Shown here piece after piece: positions 4,671-11,060 of a DNA stretch of 13,475 nt. Numbering within the stretch: position 1 is the stretch's first letter; each line of letters begins with the position of its first letter. The translations under genes were made by a program, and so were the position numbers. Source of the DNA: Nitrospira sp. (GTDB lineage Bacteria > Nitrospirota > Thermodesulfovibrionia > Thermodesulfovibrionales > SM23-35); the NCBI GenBank assembly GCA_016873595.1, contig VGWZ01000031.1:1-13475 (forward strand), read 5' to 3'. The notes below the pieces were generated by a model that worked only from the letters and a program-made list of their open reading frames with translations, did no database searches and was not told the DNA's origin.

Positions 4671-5906
4671 CTAAAGACTTATCTTTTTTAGTACTTCTTC
4701 AAAAGAAGCAAGATTAGGTTTTATGTAATATGGTGAAACAGTCTGGCCATTCAAAGCTTCCTGTGTTTTAAGACCATTTCCGGTAATACAGATGACTACT
4801 GTCTCATCCCGTGTAATCTTGTTCATCTCTAAGAGTTTTTTTGTTACTGCAACAGTAACACCACCTGCTGTCTCGGAAAATATACCCTCTGTCCTTGCAA
4901 GGAGCTTTATCCCATCGATAATCTCCTGGTCTGAGACATCTTCACCATAGCCGTTACTCTCTTTTACTGCCTGAGTCGCATAAAACCCGTCAGCAGGGTT
5001 CCCAATTGCAAGGGATTTGGCTATGGTATTTGGTTTTACAGGCCTGATGACATCCATACCCTGTTTTATCGCTGTGGATATAGGAGAACATCCTGTTGCC
5101 TGAGCTGCAAATACCTTTGTGGAAAGCTCTTTTATTATTCCTATCTCCTTAAACTCCTTGAAGCTTTTCCATATCTTTGTGAGGAGTGAGCCGCTTGCAC
5201 AGGGCACCACGATACTATCAGGTGCTTTCCAGCCAAGCTGTTCTATAATCTCAAACCCATGTGTTTTTGAGCCTTCTGCATAAAATGGTCTTATATTTAT
5301 GTTCACAAATGCCCATTTGTATTTATTTGCGATCTCGCTGCAGAGCCTGTTTACCTCGTCATAATTACCGTCAACAGCAATTAAGTTGGGCTCATAAACG
5401 AGTGAAGCGATTATTTTGCTCGCCTCAAGCGTTGCCGGAATAAATATAAACCTTTTGAATCCTGCTTTTGCACCCTGTGCTGATACAGAATGGGCAAGGT
5501 TTCCTGTAGATGCACAGGCTACTGTATCAAAACCAAATTCCTTTGCTTTTGTGAGTGCAACGGCTACAACCCTGTCTTTAAATGAGAGCGTAGGATGCGC
5601 AACCGTGTCATCTTTAATATAAAGCTCATCAATCCCAAGTTCTTTTGCAAGATTATCTGCCTTTAACAACGGAGTATATCCTGAGTTGAGACCTACCTGT
5701 GGTTCGCCATCTATAGGAAGCAGTTCTCGGTATCTCCACAGGTTTTTTTCTCTTTTCCCTATTGTATTTTTTGTGAGCACCTTCTTTATATTTTTATAGT
5801 CATAAATGACCTCAAGGGGGCCAAAGCAGAATTCGCACACATAGACCGGCTCAATGGGATATTCTCTTCCACATTCCCTGCATTTCAGGCCATTGACATA
5901 ACTCAT
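4671..5906 (-). CDS. Zinc-ribbon threonine-synthase-like PLP enzyme, candidate sulfur acceptor enzyme
   Basis: This is a 411-residue fold-type II PLP enzyme. An N-terminal zinc ribbon (C9, C12, C24, C27) is followed by a ThrC-like body with 'SGYTPLLKADNL', the PLP lysine in 'PTLSFKDR' (K110), and 'CASTGNLAHSVS'. It differs from the canonical ThrC in this window: the phosphate loop GNAGN is replaced by 'VPCASGSLL' (about 234-242), and 'CEPASAASLAG' by 'SETAGGVTVAV'. The family also includes cysteate synthase of methanogens, which evolved from ThrC and uses O-phosphoserine. With the carrier, NIL, JAMM and E1 genes beside it, I infer it may use a protein thiocarboxylate to form cysteine or homocysteine. 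A second threonine synthase is the alternative. Two ATGs are adjacent (5909, 5906); GGAG is better spaced for the second. Confidence 0.82.
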   Translation of the reverse strand: MSYVNGLKCRECGREYPIEPVYVCEFCFGPLEVIYDYKNIKKVLTKNTIGKREKNLWRYRELLPIDGEPQVGLNSGYTPLLKADNLAKELGIDELYIKDDTVAHPTLSFKDRVVAVALTKAKEFGFDTVACASTGNLAHSVSAQGAKAGFKRFIFIPATLEASKIIASLVYEPNLIAVDGNYDEVNRLCSEIANKYKWAFVNINIRPFYAEGSKTHGFEIIEQLGWKAPDSIVVPCASGSLLTKIWKSFKEFKEIGIIKELSTKVFAAQATGCSPISTAIKQGMDVIRPVKPNTIAKSLAIGNPADGFYATQAVKESNGYGEDVSDQEIIDGIKLLARTEGIFSETAGGVTVAVTKKLLEMNKITRDETVVICITGNGLKTQEALNGQTVSPYYIKPNLASFEEVLKKISL

Positions 5907-5945
5907 CATTTCTCCACTTTAGCTTAAGATTATTGTAATATTTTA

Positions 5946-6024
5946 CCCGTTAGAAAGAAAGCCCCTTGCCTCCAGTTAGAGATTCATTTTTTAATGAGAT
6001 AGACGGGGCAAGCTTTCTAACGGG
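5946..6024. repeat. Nested inverted-repeat element between JAMM and ThrC-like genes
   Basis: CCCGTTAGAAAG (5946-5957) pairs perfectly with CTTTCTAACGGG (6013-6024). Inside, CTTGCC (5965-5970) pairs with GGCAAG (6007-6012) after a 7-nt one-sided bulge, and CATT-TTTT-AATG (5985-5996) can form an apical hairpin. It begins 2 nt after the JAMM stop codon and ends about 40 nt before the ThrC-like start, and no U-tract follows on the minus strand. TTTAC occurs on both sides (5942-5946 and 6026-6030) and could be a target duplication, though not cleanly abutting. It is either a short MITE-like repeat or a structured leader for the downstream genes. Confidence 0.6.
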
Positions 6025-6026
6025 GT

Positions 6027-6440
6027 TTACTTTAAAACAACTTTCATCTCAACTTCATTCACGCCATCCTCATTTATGGTAAATGCCCTTATCTCGGGTT
6101 CATTGATAAGGCTTACTATTACATATACCGGCTCGGTATAAAATGCGAGTTTTACGTCCCTTGGTGACGGATATGCATCTGAATGTGGATGAGAATGATA
6201 GAGTGCGACCATGTCAAGACCTTCTTTTCTCATTTCCTTCATGATGATAAACTGTTCACTGGGCTCCATCATGTAACTGACACCTGAGTTCTCAATATTC
6301 GTCATCTTATAAACTTTTTTGACAACCCCATCTTTTCCTGCAAGTATCCCACATGCCTCGTGAGGATAAACCTTTCTGCAATGAGAGATAATTTCAGATA
6401 CTAAGTGAGAGGGGACAACTAATTGTGCCTTAGACTGCAC
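6027..6440 (-). CDS. JAMM/MPN (M67 family) metalloprotease
   Basis: This 137-residue single-domain zinc isopeptidase-like protease has the complete JAMM signature: E28 in 'PHEACGIL', then H82-S-H84-P and S92-P-R-D95 in 'YHSHPHSDAYPSPRD'. Relatives include Mec+ of Mycobacterium (cleaves cysteine from CysO), QbsD and HcyD (remove the extra C-terminal residue of a ThiS-like carrier). The carrier in the same cluster ends GGR, so removal of its final arginine is the obvious job. It may also release an amino acid from the carrier, as Mec+ does. It starts at a GTG overlapping the 3' end of the E1 gene by 11 nt, with no clear RBS, so translational coupling is likely. No signal peptide is seen, so it should act in the cytoplasm. 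Confidence 0.88.
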   Translation of the reverse strand: MQSKAQLVVPSHLVSEIISHCRKVYPHEACGILAGKDGVVKKVYKMTNIENSGVSYMMEPSEQFIIMKEMRKEGLDMVALYHSHPHSDAYPSPRDVKLAFYTEPVYVIVSLINEPEIRAFTINEDGVNEVEMKVVLK

Positions 6441-7230
6441 AGCATTTTTCGCTATAATCAGTAAGTTCTCTTATTGTCGGGTGATTACTGCATACAGGAC
6501 AGTCAGTATTCTTTGGGACCTTTATTTTCCTAAAGGATGATTTTAGTGCATCATATATCAGAAGTTCTCCTTTAAGTATCTCTCCTATGCCAAGAATGAG
6601 CTTTAAGACTTCAGTTGCCTGAAGAACACCAATTACCCCGGGAATAACACCGAGGAGTCCGACTTCCTGAGAAGAAGGCATAACACCCGGAGGAGGAGGT
6701 TCTTCGAAAAGGCACCTGTAACATGGACCATCACCCGGTATAATGGTTGTTACATGTCCCTCAAATTTTAAAATCGCACCGGTTATAAGAGGCTTTTTGA
6801 TGATCACACAGGCATCATTGACCAGAAACCTTGCAGGAAAGTTGTCAGTGCAGTCAACGATGATATCATAATCTTTTATCAAATTGAGGATATTGTTTTT
6901 TGTTAACTTCTGCTGGAGAGCAATCACATTCACATCAGGATTGAGAGATTCGAAAGTCTCCTTTGCTGAGATTACTTTTGGTTTTCCTATTGTCTTCATA
7001 CTGTGTGCTATTTGACGCTGAAGATTACTCAATTCGACATTGTCATTGTCGATTATTGCGATCGTTCCGACACCTGCTGCAGTAAGATAATAACCAACAG
7101 GAGAACCAAGGCCTCCAGCACCGACAATAAAGACCCTTGCCTTTGCAATCTTTGCCTGTCCCTCTTTCCCTACTTCAGGAAGGATAAAATGTCTTTTATA
7201 TCGTTGAAGTTGCTCCCTTGTAAATTCCAC
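6430..7230 (-). CDS. moeB: MoeB/ThiF/HesA-family E1-like adenylyltransferase
   Basis: This is a 266-residue E1-like enzyme that adenylates the C-terminal glycine of a ubiquitin-like sulfur carrier. It shows the ATP loop 'VGAGGLGSP' (36-44), 'DNDNVELSNLQRQ' (61-73), the 'DCTDNFPAR' segment and four zinc cysteines (C170, C173, C244, C247). At the position of MoeB/ThiF catalytic-type cysteine (usually 'SC.EAG') it has serine: 'PSSQEVG', S187. It therefore probably does not form a persulfide or thioester there and acts MoeB-like. It has no C-terminal rhodanese domain, so sulfide must come from elsewhere; the tail ends KCCAV. The start is GTG with GAAGGA 9 nt upstream, 15 nt after hom. Its partner is probably the GGR carrier in this cluster; general use for MoaD or ThiS is also possible. 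Confidence 0.88.
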   Translation of the reverse strand: MEFTREQLQRYKRHFILPEVGKEGQAKIAKARVFIVGAGGLGSPVGYYLTAAGVGTIAIIDNDNVELSNLQRQIAHSMKTIGKPKVISAKETFESLNPDVNVIALQQKLTKNNILNLIKDYDIIVDCTDNFPARFLVNDACVIIKKPLITGAILKFEGHVTTIIPGDGPCYRCLFEEPPPPGVMPSSQEVGLLGVIPGVIGVLQATEVLKLILGIGEILKGELLIYDALKSSFRKIKVPKNTDCPVCSNHPTIRELTDYSEKCCAV

Positions 7231-7245
7231 GAGTCTTTTTCCTTC

Positions 7246-8544
7246 TTACTCTTCTTCTTTTCCTTCAACCCTTATAAATACCGTCTTGTCTGTAACAACA
7301 GGGAGCTGATCTATCTCCTTAATCGCCTGCCTTACATCTTTCTCCTTTGCTTTATGGGTAAGGACAACAAGCGGGACCGACTCTCCAACCCTCCTGCCTT
7401 TTTGAATCACTGAAGCGATGCTTATATCATGATTGCCGAGTATTCCTGAAATTTTTGAGAGTACTCCTGGCCTGTCAAGTGCAGAAAACCTGAAATAATA
7501 CTTTGATATCACATCGTCCATCTTTTTTATTCTGATATCCCTTGTCGTTTTTGCCAGTACAGCTATCATCTTTGTCGCATTCTTGCTGATATCCTTTGCG
7601 ATATTGACGATATCACTCACCACAGCGCTTCCTGTCGGCATAGCTCCAGCTCCTCTTCCATAATATAAGGTTGAACCTGTCGCATCTCCTTCAATGTATA
7701 TGGCGTTGAAAGGGCCATCCACTTTAGCGATGAGATAATCCTTTGGAAGCATTGTCGGATGGACCCTGAGTTCTACTTCGCTGTCAGTCTCTTTTGCAAT
7801 GGCGAGGAGTTTTACCTTGTAACCAAGCTCAGAAGCAAAACTGATGTCCTGTGGAGAAATTCCTGAAATCCCTTCTATGTAAATATCTTTATAAGGAATC
7901 GGGATGCCGTATGACAAAAATGCGAGGATTGCGAGTTTATGGGCTGAATCTATACCCTCGATATCTAATGTAGGATCAGCTTCAGCATAACCAAGCTTTT
8001 GTGCCTCTTTGAGCGCATCTGAAAACTCAACATTCTCTTCTGTCATCTTTGTGAGTATATAATTTGACGTTCCATTGATTATCCCGTATACAGCCTTTAT
8101 CCTATTTGCAACAAGGCCCTCCCTTATTACCTTTATAATAGGAATGCCACCTGCGACTGCTGCCTCAAACCCTATCTCAACTCCAGCCTTGAGCGCAGCA
8201 TTAAATATCTCATTCCCATCAATAGCGAGGAGTGCCTTGTTCGCGGTGACAACATGTTTCCCATTATTAATTGCTTTGAGTATGAAGTCTTTTGCAGGCC
8301 TGATACCTCCAATGAGTTCAACCACTATTGCAATGTCCGGATCATTCAGCACAGCGTCTACATCTGTAGTAAGAATCCCTTCAGGAATCTTTATGCCTCT
8401 GTCTCGTTCTATATCGAGGTCAGCAATCCTCTTCAGGTTTACTTCAAATCCAAGTCTGTCTTTAAGGATGTCTTTATTTTCGAGAAGGATTCTCACAGTA
8501 CCTGTCCCTACAGTCCCGAAACCGATTATGCCGACGTTTATCAT
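7246..8544 (-). CDS. hom: Homoserine dehydrogenase
   Basis: This 432-residue enzyme reduces aspartate semialdehyde to homoserine with NAD(P)H, the branch point to threonine and methionine. The N-terminal Rossmann motif is 'GIIGFGTVGTG' (5-15). 'VTANKALLA' carries K103, 'NGTSNYILTKM' is at 158-167, and the catalytic 'GIDSAHKLAI' has D199 and K203. A C-terminal ACT domain ('FSALDRPGVLSKISGILG', about 352-425) should give feedback control by threonine or another amino acid. The full-length form matches the usual bacterial monofunctional enzyme. The start overlaps the alaC stop by 4 nt (ATGA). The E1 gene follows 15 nt later, so homoserine synthesis and sulfur-carrier activation are probably co-expressed. 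Confidence 0.96.
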   Translation of the reverse strand: MINVGIIGFGTVGTGTVRILLENKDILKDRLGFEVNLKRIADLDIERDRGIKIPEGILTTDVDAVLNDPDIAIVVELIGGIRPAKDFILKAINNGKHVVTANKALLAIDGNEIFNAALKAGVEIGFEAAVAGGIPIIKVIREGLVANRIKAVYGIINGTSNYILTKMTEENVEFSDALKEAQKLGYAEADPTLDIEGIDSAHKLAILAFLSYGIPIPYKDIYIEGISGISPQDISFASELGYKVKLLAIAKETDSEVELRVHPTMLPKDYLIAKVDGPFNAIYIEGDATGSTLYYGRGAGAMPTGSAVVSDIVNIAKDISKNATKMIAVLAKTTRDIRIKKMDDVISKYYFRFSALDRPGVLSKISGILGNHDISIASVIQKGRRVGESVPLVVLTHKAKEKDVRQAIKEIDQLPVVTDKTVFIRVEGKEEE

Positions 8545-9716
8545 CTGTTCAGCACCTTTTTTATTCCTTTGGTTGCCTGTCTAATCCTGTGTTCATTTTC
8601 AACAAGGGCAAATCTTATATAGTGATCTCCACCCTCACCAAATCCGATTCCAGGAGATACTGCAACTCCTCCTTCATTGATGAGGAGCTTGCAAAACTCG
8701 AGAGAGCCCATTTTTTTGAATGGCTCTGGTATCTCTGCCCAGACAAACATGGTTGCCTTCGGAGGTTCCACAATCCAGCCGGCCCTGTGAAGTCCTTTTA
8801 TGAGGATATTACGTCTTGACTCATATGTCTTTCTTATGTCTTCAACACAATCCTGAGGACCTCGCAGCGCGATAATACTTGCGATCTGTATTGGCTGGAA
8901 CATGCCATAGTCAAGATAACTCTTTATCTTTGCGAGTACACCAACAATTTCCTGATTCCCCACGCAGAAACCGACTCTCCACCCTGCCATTGAATAGCTC
9001 TTTGTCATTGAGAAGAACTCAACACCAACATCTTTTGCACCTGGAACCTGAAGAAAGCTTGGTGCCCTATAATCATCAAAACACAAATCAGCATATGCAA
9101 GATCGTGTATCACAATGATATTGTTTTCTTTTGCAAAATCCACAATTTTTTTAAAAAAGCCGAGTCCCTCAACAACCTGTGTGGTCGGGTTATGAGGGAA
9201 ATTTATGATCAACATCTTCGGCCTTGGCCACGACGACTTATATGCCTTCTCCATCTCCTTAAAGAAGTCAATGCCCCGTCCTATCGGGATACTCCTCACC
9301 TCACCGCCTGATATTATGACGCCGTATGGATGTATGGGATATGCAGGGGTTGGTGTCATTACAACATCGCCAGGCCCTATGGTTGCAAGCGTAAGATGAG
9401 AGAGACCCTCTTTAGAACCTATTGTGACAACTGCTTCTAACTCAGGGTCAAGGACAACATCATAGCGTCTTAAATACCATTCACAAATTGCATTCCTTAA
9501 CTGGGTTATGCCTCTGGAGGCAGAATATCTGTGGTTTTTAGGATTGTGTGCAGCCTCACATAGTTTATCGACAATATGTTTCGGTGTTGCACCATCAGGA
9601 TTTCCCATTCCAAGGTCAATAATATCTTCTCCGCGTTGTCTTGCCTCAATCTTCAGGGCATTGACAATACTGAATACATACGGTGGAAGCCTTTTTATCT
9701 TATTAAATTCAAACAT
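8541..9716 (-). CDS. alaC: AlaC-type alanine aminotransferase (class I/II)
   Basis: This 391-residue PLP aminotransferase is strongly similar by eye to E. coli AlaC (YfdZ). Shared features are 'RLPPYVFSI', 'IIDLGMGNPDGATP', 'YSASRGI..LR', 'TIGSKEGLSHL', 'FPHNPTTQ' (N176), 'HDLAYADL' (D205), 'SMTKSYSMAGWR' (K239 forms the aldimine, R247), and 'IRFALVEN' with R368 for the substrate carboxylate. AlaC makes alanine from pyruvate and glutamate. In organisms of this kind the same subfamily is commonly found just before hom, and a related role in aspartate-family amino acids is possible. It lies 7 nt after lipA and overlaps hom by 4 nt. The RBS is weak (AAGGG immediately before the ATG). Confidence 0.9.
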   Translation of the reverse strand: MFEFNKIKRLPPYVFSIVNALKIEARQRGEDIIDLGMGNPDGATPKHIVDKLCEAAHNPKNHRYSASRGITQLRNAICEWYLRRYDVVLDPELEAVVTIGSKEGLSHLTLATIGPGDVVMTPTPAYPIHPYGVIISGGEVRSIPIGRGIDFFKEMEKAYKSSWPRPKMLIINFPHNPTTQVVEGLGFFKKIVDFAKENNIIVIHDLAYADLCFDDYRAPSFLQVPGAKDVGVEFFSMTKSYSMAGWRVGFCVGNQEIVGVLAKIKSYLDYGMFQPIQIASIIALRGPQDCVEDIRKTYESRRNILIKGLHRAGWIVEPPKATMFVWAEIPEPFKKMGSLEFCKLLINEGGVAVSPGIGFGEGGDHYIRFALVENEHRIRQATKGIKKVLNR

Positions 9717-9723
9717 ACCCTTT

Positions 9724-10641
9724 TTATATTATTCCTTCTTTATCTTCTCTGTCATTGCGAGCGTAGCGAAGCAATCTCACTCCACTGCCCATTATCATTT
9801 CCTCGGCATTCATCGAACTCCTTACAAGAGGAGAAGATGATACATAGTTAAAGCCCATACTCAATGCCGTAAGACGAAGTCTTTCAAATATCTCAGGCCT
9901 TATATATTCAACAACAGGCAGATTTGTTTTTGAAGGCCTCAGATATTGGCCTATTGTAACAAAATCACAACCTACATAGCGCAGATCTCTCAGGACGTTA
10001 ATAACCTCATTAAGTGTTTCTCCGAGGCCTAACATAAGTCCTGACTTAATAATTATTTCTGGTGCAATCCTTTTAGCATCCTTCAATAGAGTAAGTGAAC
10101 AGGAGTAATCTGCTTGTGGCCTGACAAAGGGATAGAGTCTCGGGACAGTTTCAACATTGTGGTTATAGACATCTGGCCCTGAATGCAACAATGAAAATAG
10201 GGCATGTATATCGCCCTTAAAATCAGGCGTGAGCACCTCCACTCTTGCATCAGGCAGATGCGTTCTTAGAGCAGAGACAGTTCTCGCAAAATGTTCTGCG
10301 CCACCATCGGGAAGGTCGTCCCTTGTCACAGAGGTAATGACGACATACCTTAATTTCATATCCTTTGCAGCCAGTGCAACCCGTTCAGGCTCTTCAGTGT
10401 CAAGAGGCTCTGGCATTGAATGCTCAACTGCACAGAAACCACAGTTTCTTGTGCACTTTGAACCGAGTATCATAAACGTAGCAGTAGGCCTGGAAAAGCA
10501 TTTACCCATATTCGGGCATCGTGCCTCTTCACATACAGTTGAAAGACCGTAGTTTCTGAGTATACGTTTTGTATCATGAATGCCTGCAAAACTTTCAGTC
10601 TTTATCCATTCAGGAAGTCTCAATGCAAACTCCGTTTTCAT
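9724..10641 (-). CDS. lipA: Lipoyl synthase
   Basis: This is a 305-residue radical SAM enzyme that inserts two sulfurs into octanoyl groups on lipoyl-dependent proteins. The auxiliary [4Fe-4S] cluster cysteines are C37, C42 and C48 (CX4CX5C). The radical SAM cluster is 'CTRNCGFC' (C63, C67, C70). The C-terminal RSS motif that ligates the auxiliary cluster is R274-S275-S276 in 'SPLVRSS'. All key residues are present. The last ~17 residues ('RLLRYARND' and following) are encoded by a dispersed palindromic repeat rather than by family sequence. The start is ATG with little visible RBS. The gene reads away from a MITE-like element that occupies its promoter region. Confidence 0.95.
   Translation of the reverse strand: MKTEFALRLPEWIKTESFAGIHDTKRILRNYGLSTVCEEARCPNMGKCFSRPTATFMILGSKCTRNCGFCAVEHSMPEPLDTEEPERVALAAKDMKLRYVVITSVTRDDLPDGGAEHFARTVSALRTHLPDARVEVLTPDFKGDIHALFSLLHSGPDVYNHNVETVPRLYPFVRPQADYSCSLTLLKDAKRIAPEIIIKSGLMLGLGETLNEVINVLRDLRYVGCDFVTIGQYLRPSKTNLPVVEYIRPEIFERLRLTALSMGFNYVSSSPLVRSSMNAEEMIMGSGVRLLRYARNDREDKEGII
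9751..9778. repeat. Dispersed palindromic repeat inside the lipA 3' end
   Basis: GTCATTGCGAG...GAAGCAATCTC is an imperfect palindrome (ATTGC/GCAAT arms around GAGCGTAGCGAA) of a type widespread between bacterial genes. On the minus strand it encodes lipA residues 289-297 (RLLRYARND). In the other frames it gives the tell-tale peptides 'CERSEAIS' and 'VIASVAKQS'. It probably inserted near the original lipA stop and extended the reading frame. Confidence 0.75.
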
Positions 10642-10651
10642 TTTTAATTAA

Positions 10652-10907
10652 TACCTAAATTGAGCGATTCTAATACTTTGTCATTCCCCGACTTGATCGG
10701 GGAATCCAGACGCCGTCCCCGCGAAAGCGGGGAACTATACACAGGAAATGGATTCCTGTTTGCACAGGAAACCCTGGATTCCCGTTTTCACGGGAAACCC
10801 TGGATTCTCTGGTCAAGCCAGAGAATGACACTTATTGGGTGATTGCATTTTCTTTAGAATACCTTGATTAATATGGTTTTAAATAAACAAATCGCTCAAT
10901 TTAGGTA
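10652..10907. mobile_element. MITE-like element with terminal inverted repeats
   Basis: TACCTAAATTGAGCGATT (10652-10669) and its exact reverse complement (10890-10907) bound a 256-bp segment with no plausible gene. If the outermost TA on each side is a target duplication, the element is 252 bp with 16-bp perfect terminal inverted repeats. That is the pattern of non-autonomous elements moved by IS630/Tc1-mariner-type transposases. The family is an inference; no transposase is present. It sits between the divergent lipA and mqnB genes and could affect both promoters. A palindrome array is nested inside it. Confidence 0.75.
10680..10829. repeat. Nested array of five palindromic (REP-like) hairpins
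   Basis: The block starts GTCATTC and ends GAATGAC, so it is itself an imperfect inverted repeat. It contains hairpins at 10684-10704 (8-bp stem), 10716-10733 (7-bp stem, GAAA tetraloop), 10753-10770, 10779-10796 and 10805-10825 (8-bp stem). The units at 10750-10775 and 10776-10801 are tandem 26-mers of the form GGATTCC...GGAAACCCT, and arms vary in compensatory fashion between units. This is the common 'CTGGATTCCCG...CGGGAATGAC' type of intergenic repeat, expanded into an array. Confidence 0.8.
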
Positions 10908-11060
10908 ATATTTATTATAAATGCTCCTGCACGCTATTAAACATTATAAGAAATCTAAAACCTTTGTCAAATGGTACAGAGAAACGAGGAGAGGTAATGA
11001 TATTTCTAACATTTTAATATACTTCCTTTACTATGAGAACTGATGGTAAAATGAGCGAAA
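10908..11060. other. AT-rich spacer upstream of mqnB
   Basis: No gene, strong promoter or hairpin could be supported in this stretch between the MITE-like element and mqnB. It is AT-rich and includes one short frame (41 codons from 10921) with no ribosome binding site. Confidence 0.5.

Noticed and set aside
5946..6024. Rho-independent terminator after the JAMM gene
   Set aside because: The loop is long, the stem is bulged and no run of T follows on the minus strand. Gene context favours continued transcription.
5910..6026. Known riboswitch (SAM, T-box or similar) ahead of the ThrC-like gene
   Set aside because: I could not find the conserved core bases of any riboswitch class I know, only the nested inverted repeat.
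7003..7413. 136-codon plus-strand frame
   Set aside because: It is antisense to the E1-like gene and the end of hom, with no motif or ribosome binding site.
8075..8584. 169-codon plus-strand frame
   Set aside because: It lies antisense to the clearly functional hom gene and its product looks like the composition shadow of that gene.
10680..10829. CRISPR array
   Set aside because: Units are palindromic, abut without unique spacers and vary in sequence, and no cas gene is near.
10660..10842. 60-codon plus-strand frame upstream of mqnB
   Set aside because: It is read through the palindrome array (peptides such as 'LDSRFHGKPWI' are typical of such repeats) and starts inside the inverted-repeat arm of the MITE-like element.
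10921..11046. 41-codon frame starting MLLHAIKHYKK
   Set aside because: It has no ribosome binding site, no recognisable family and an AT-rich composition as expected of spacer.
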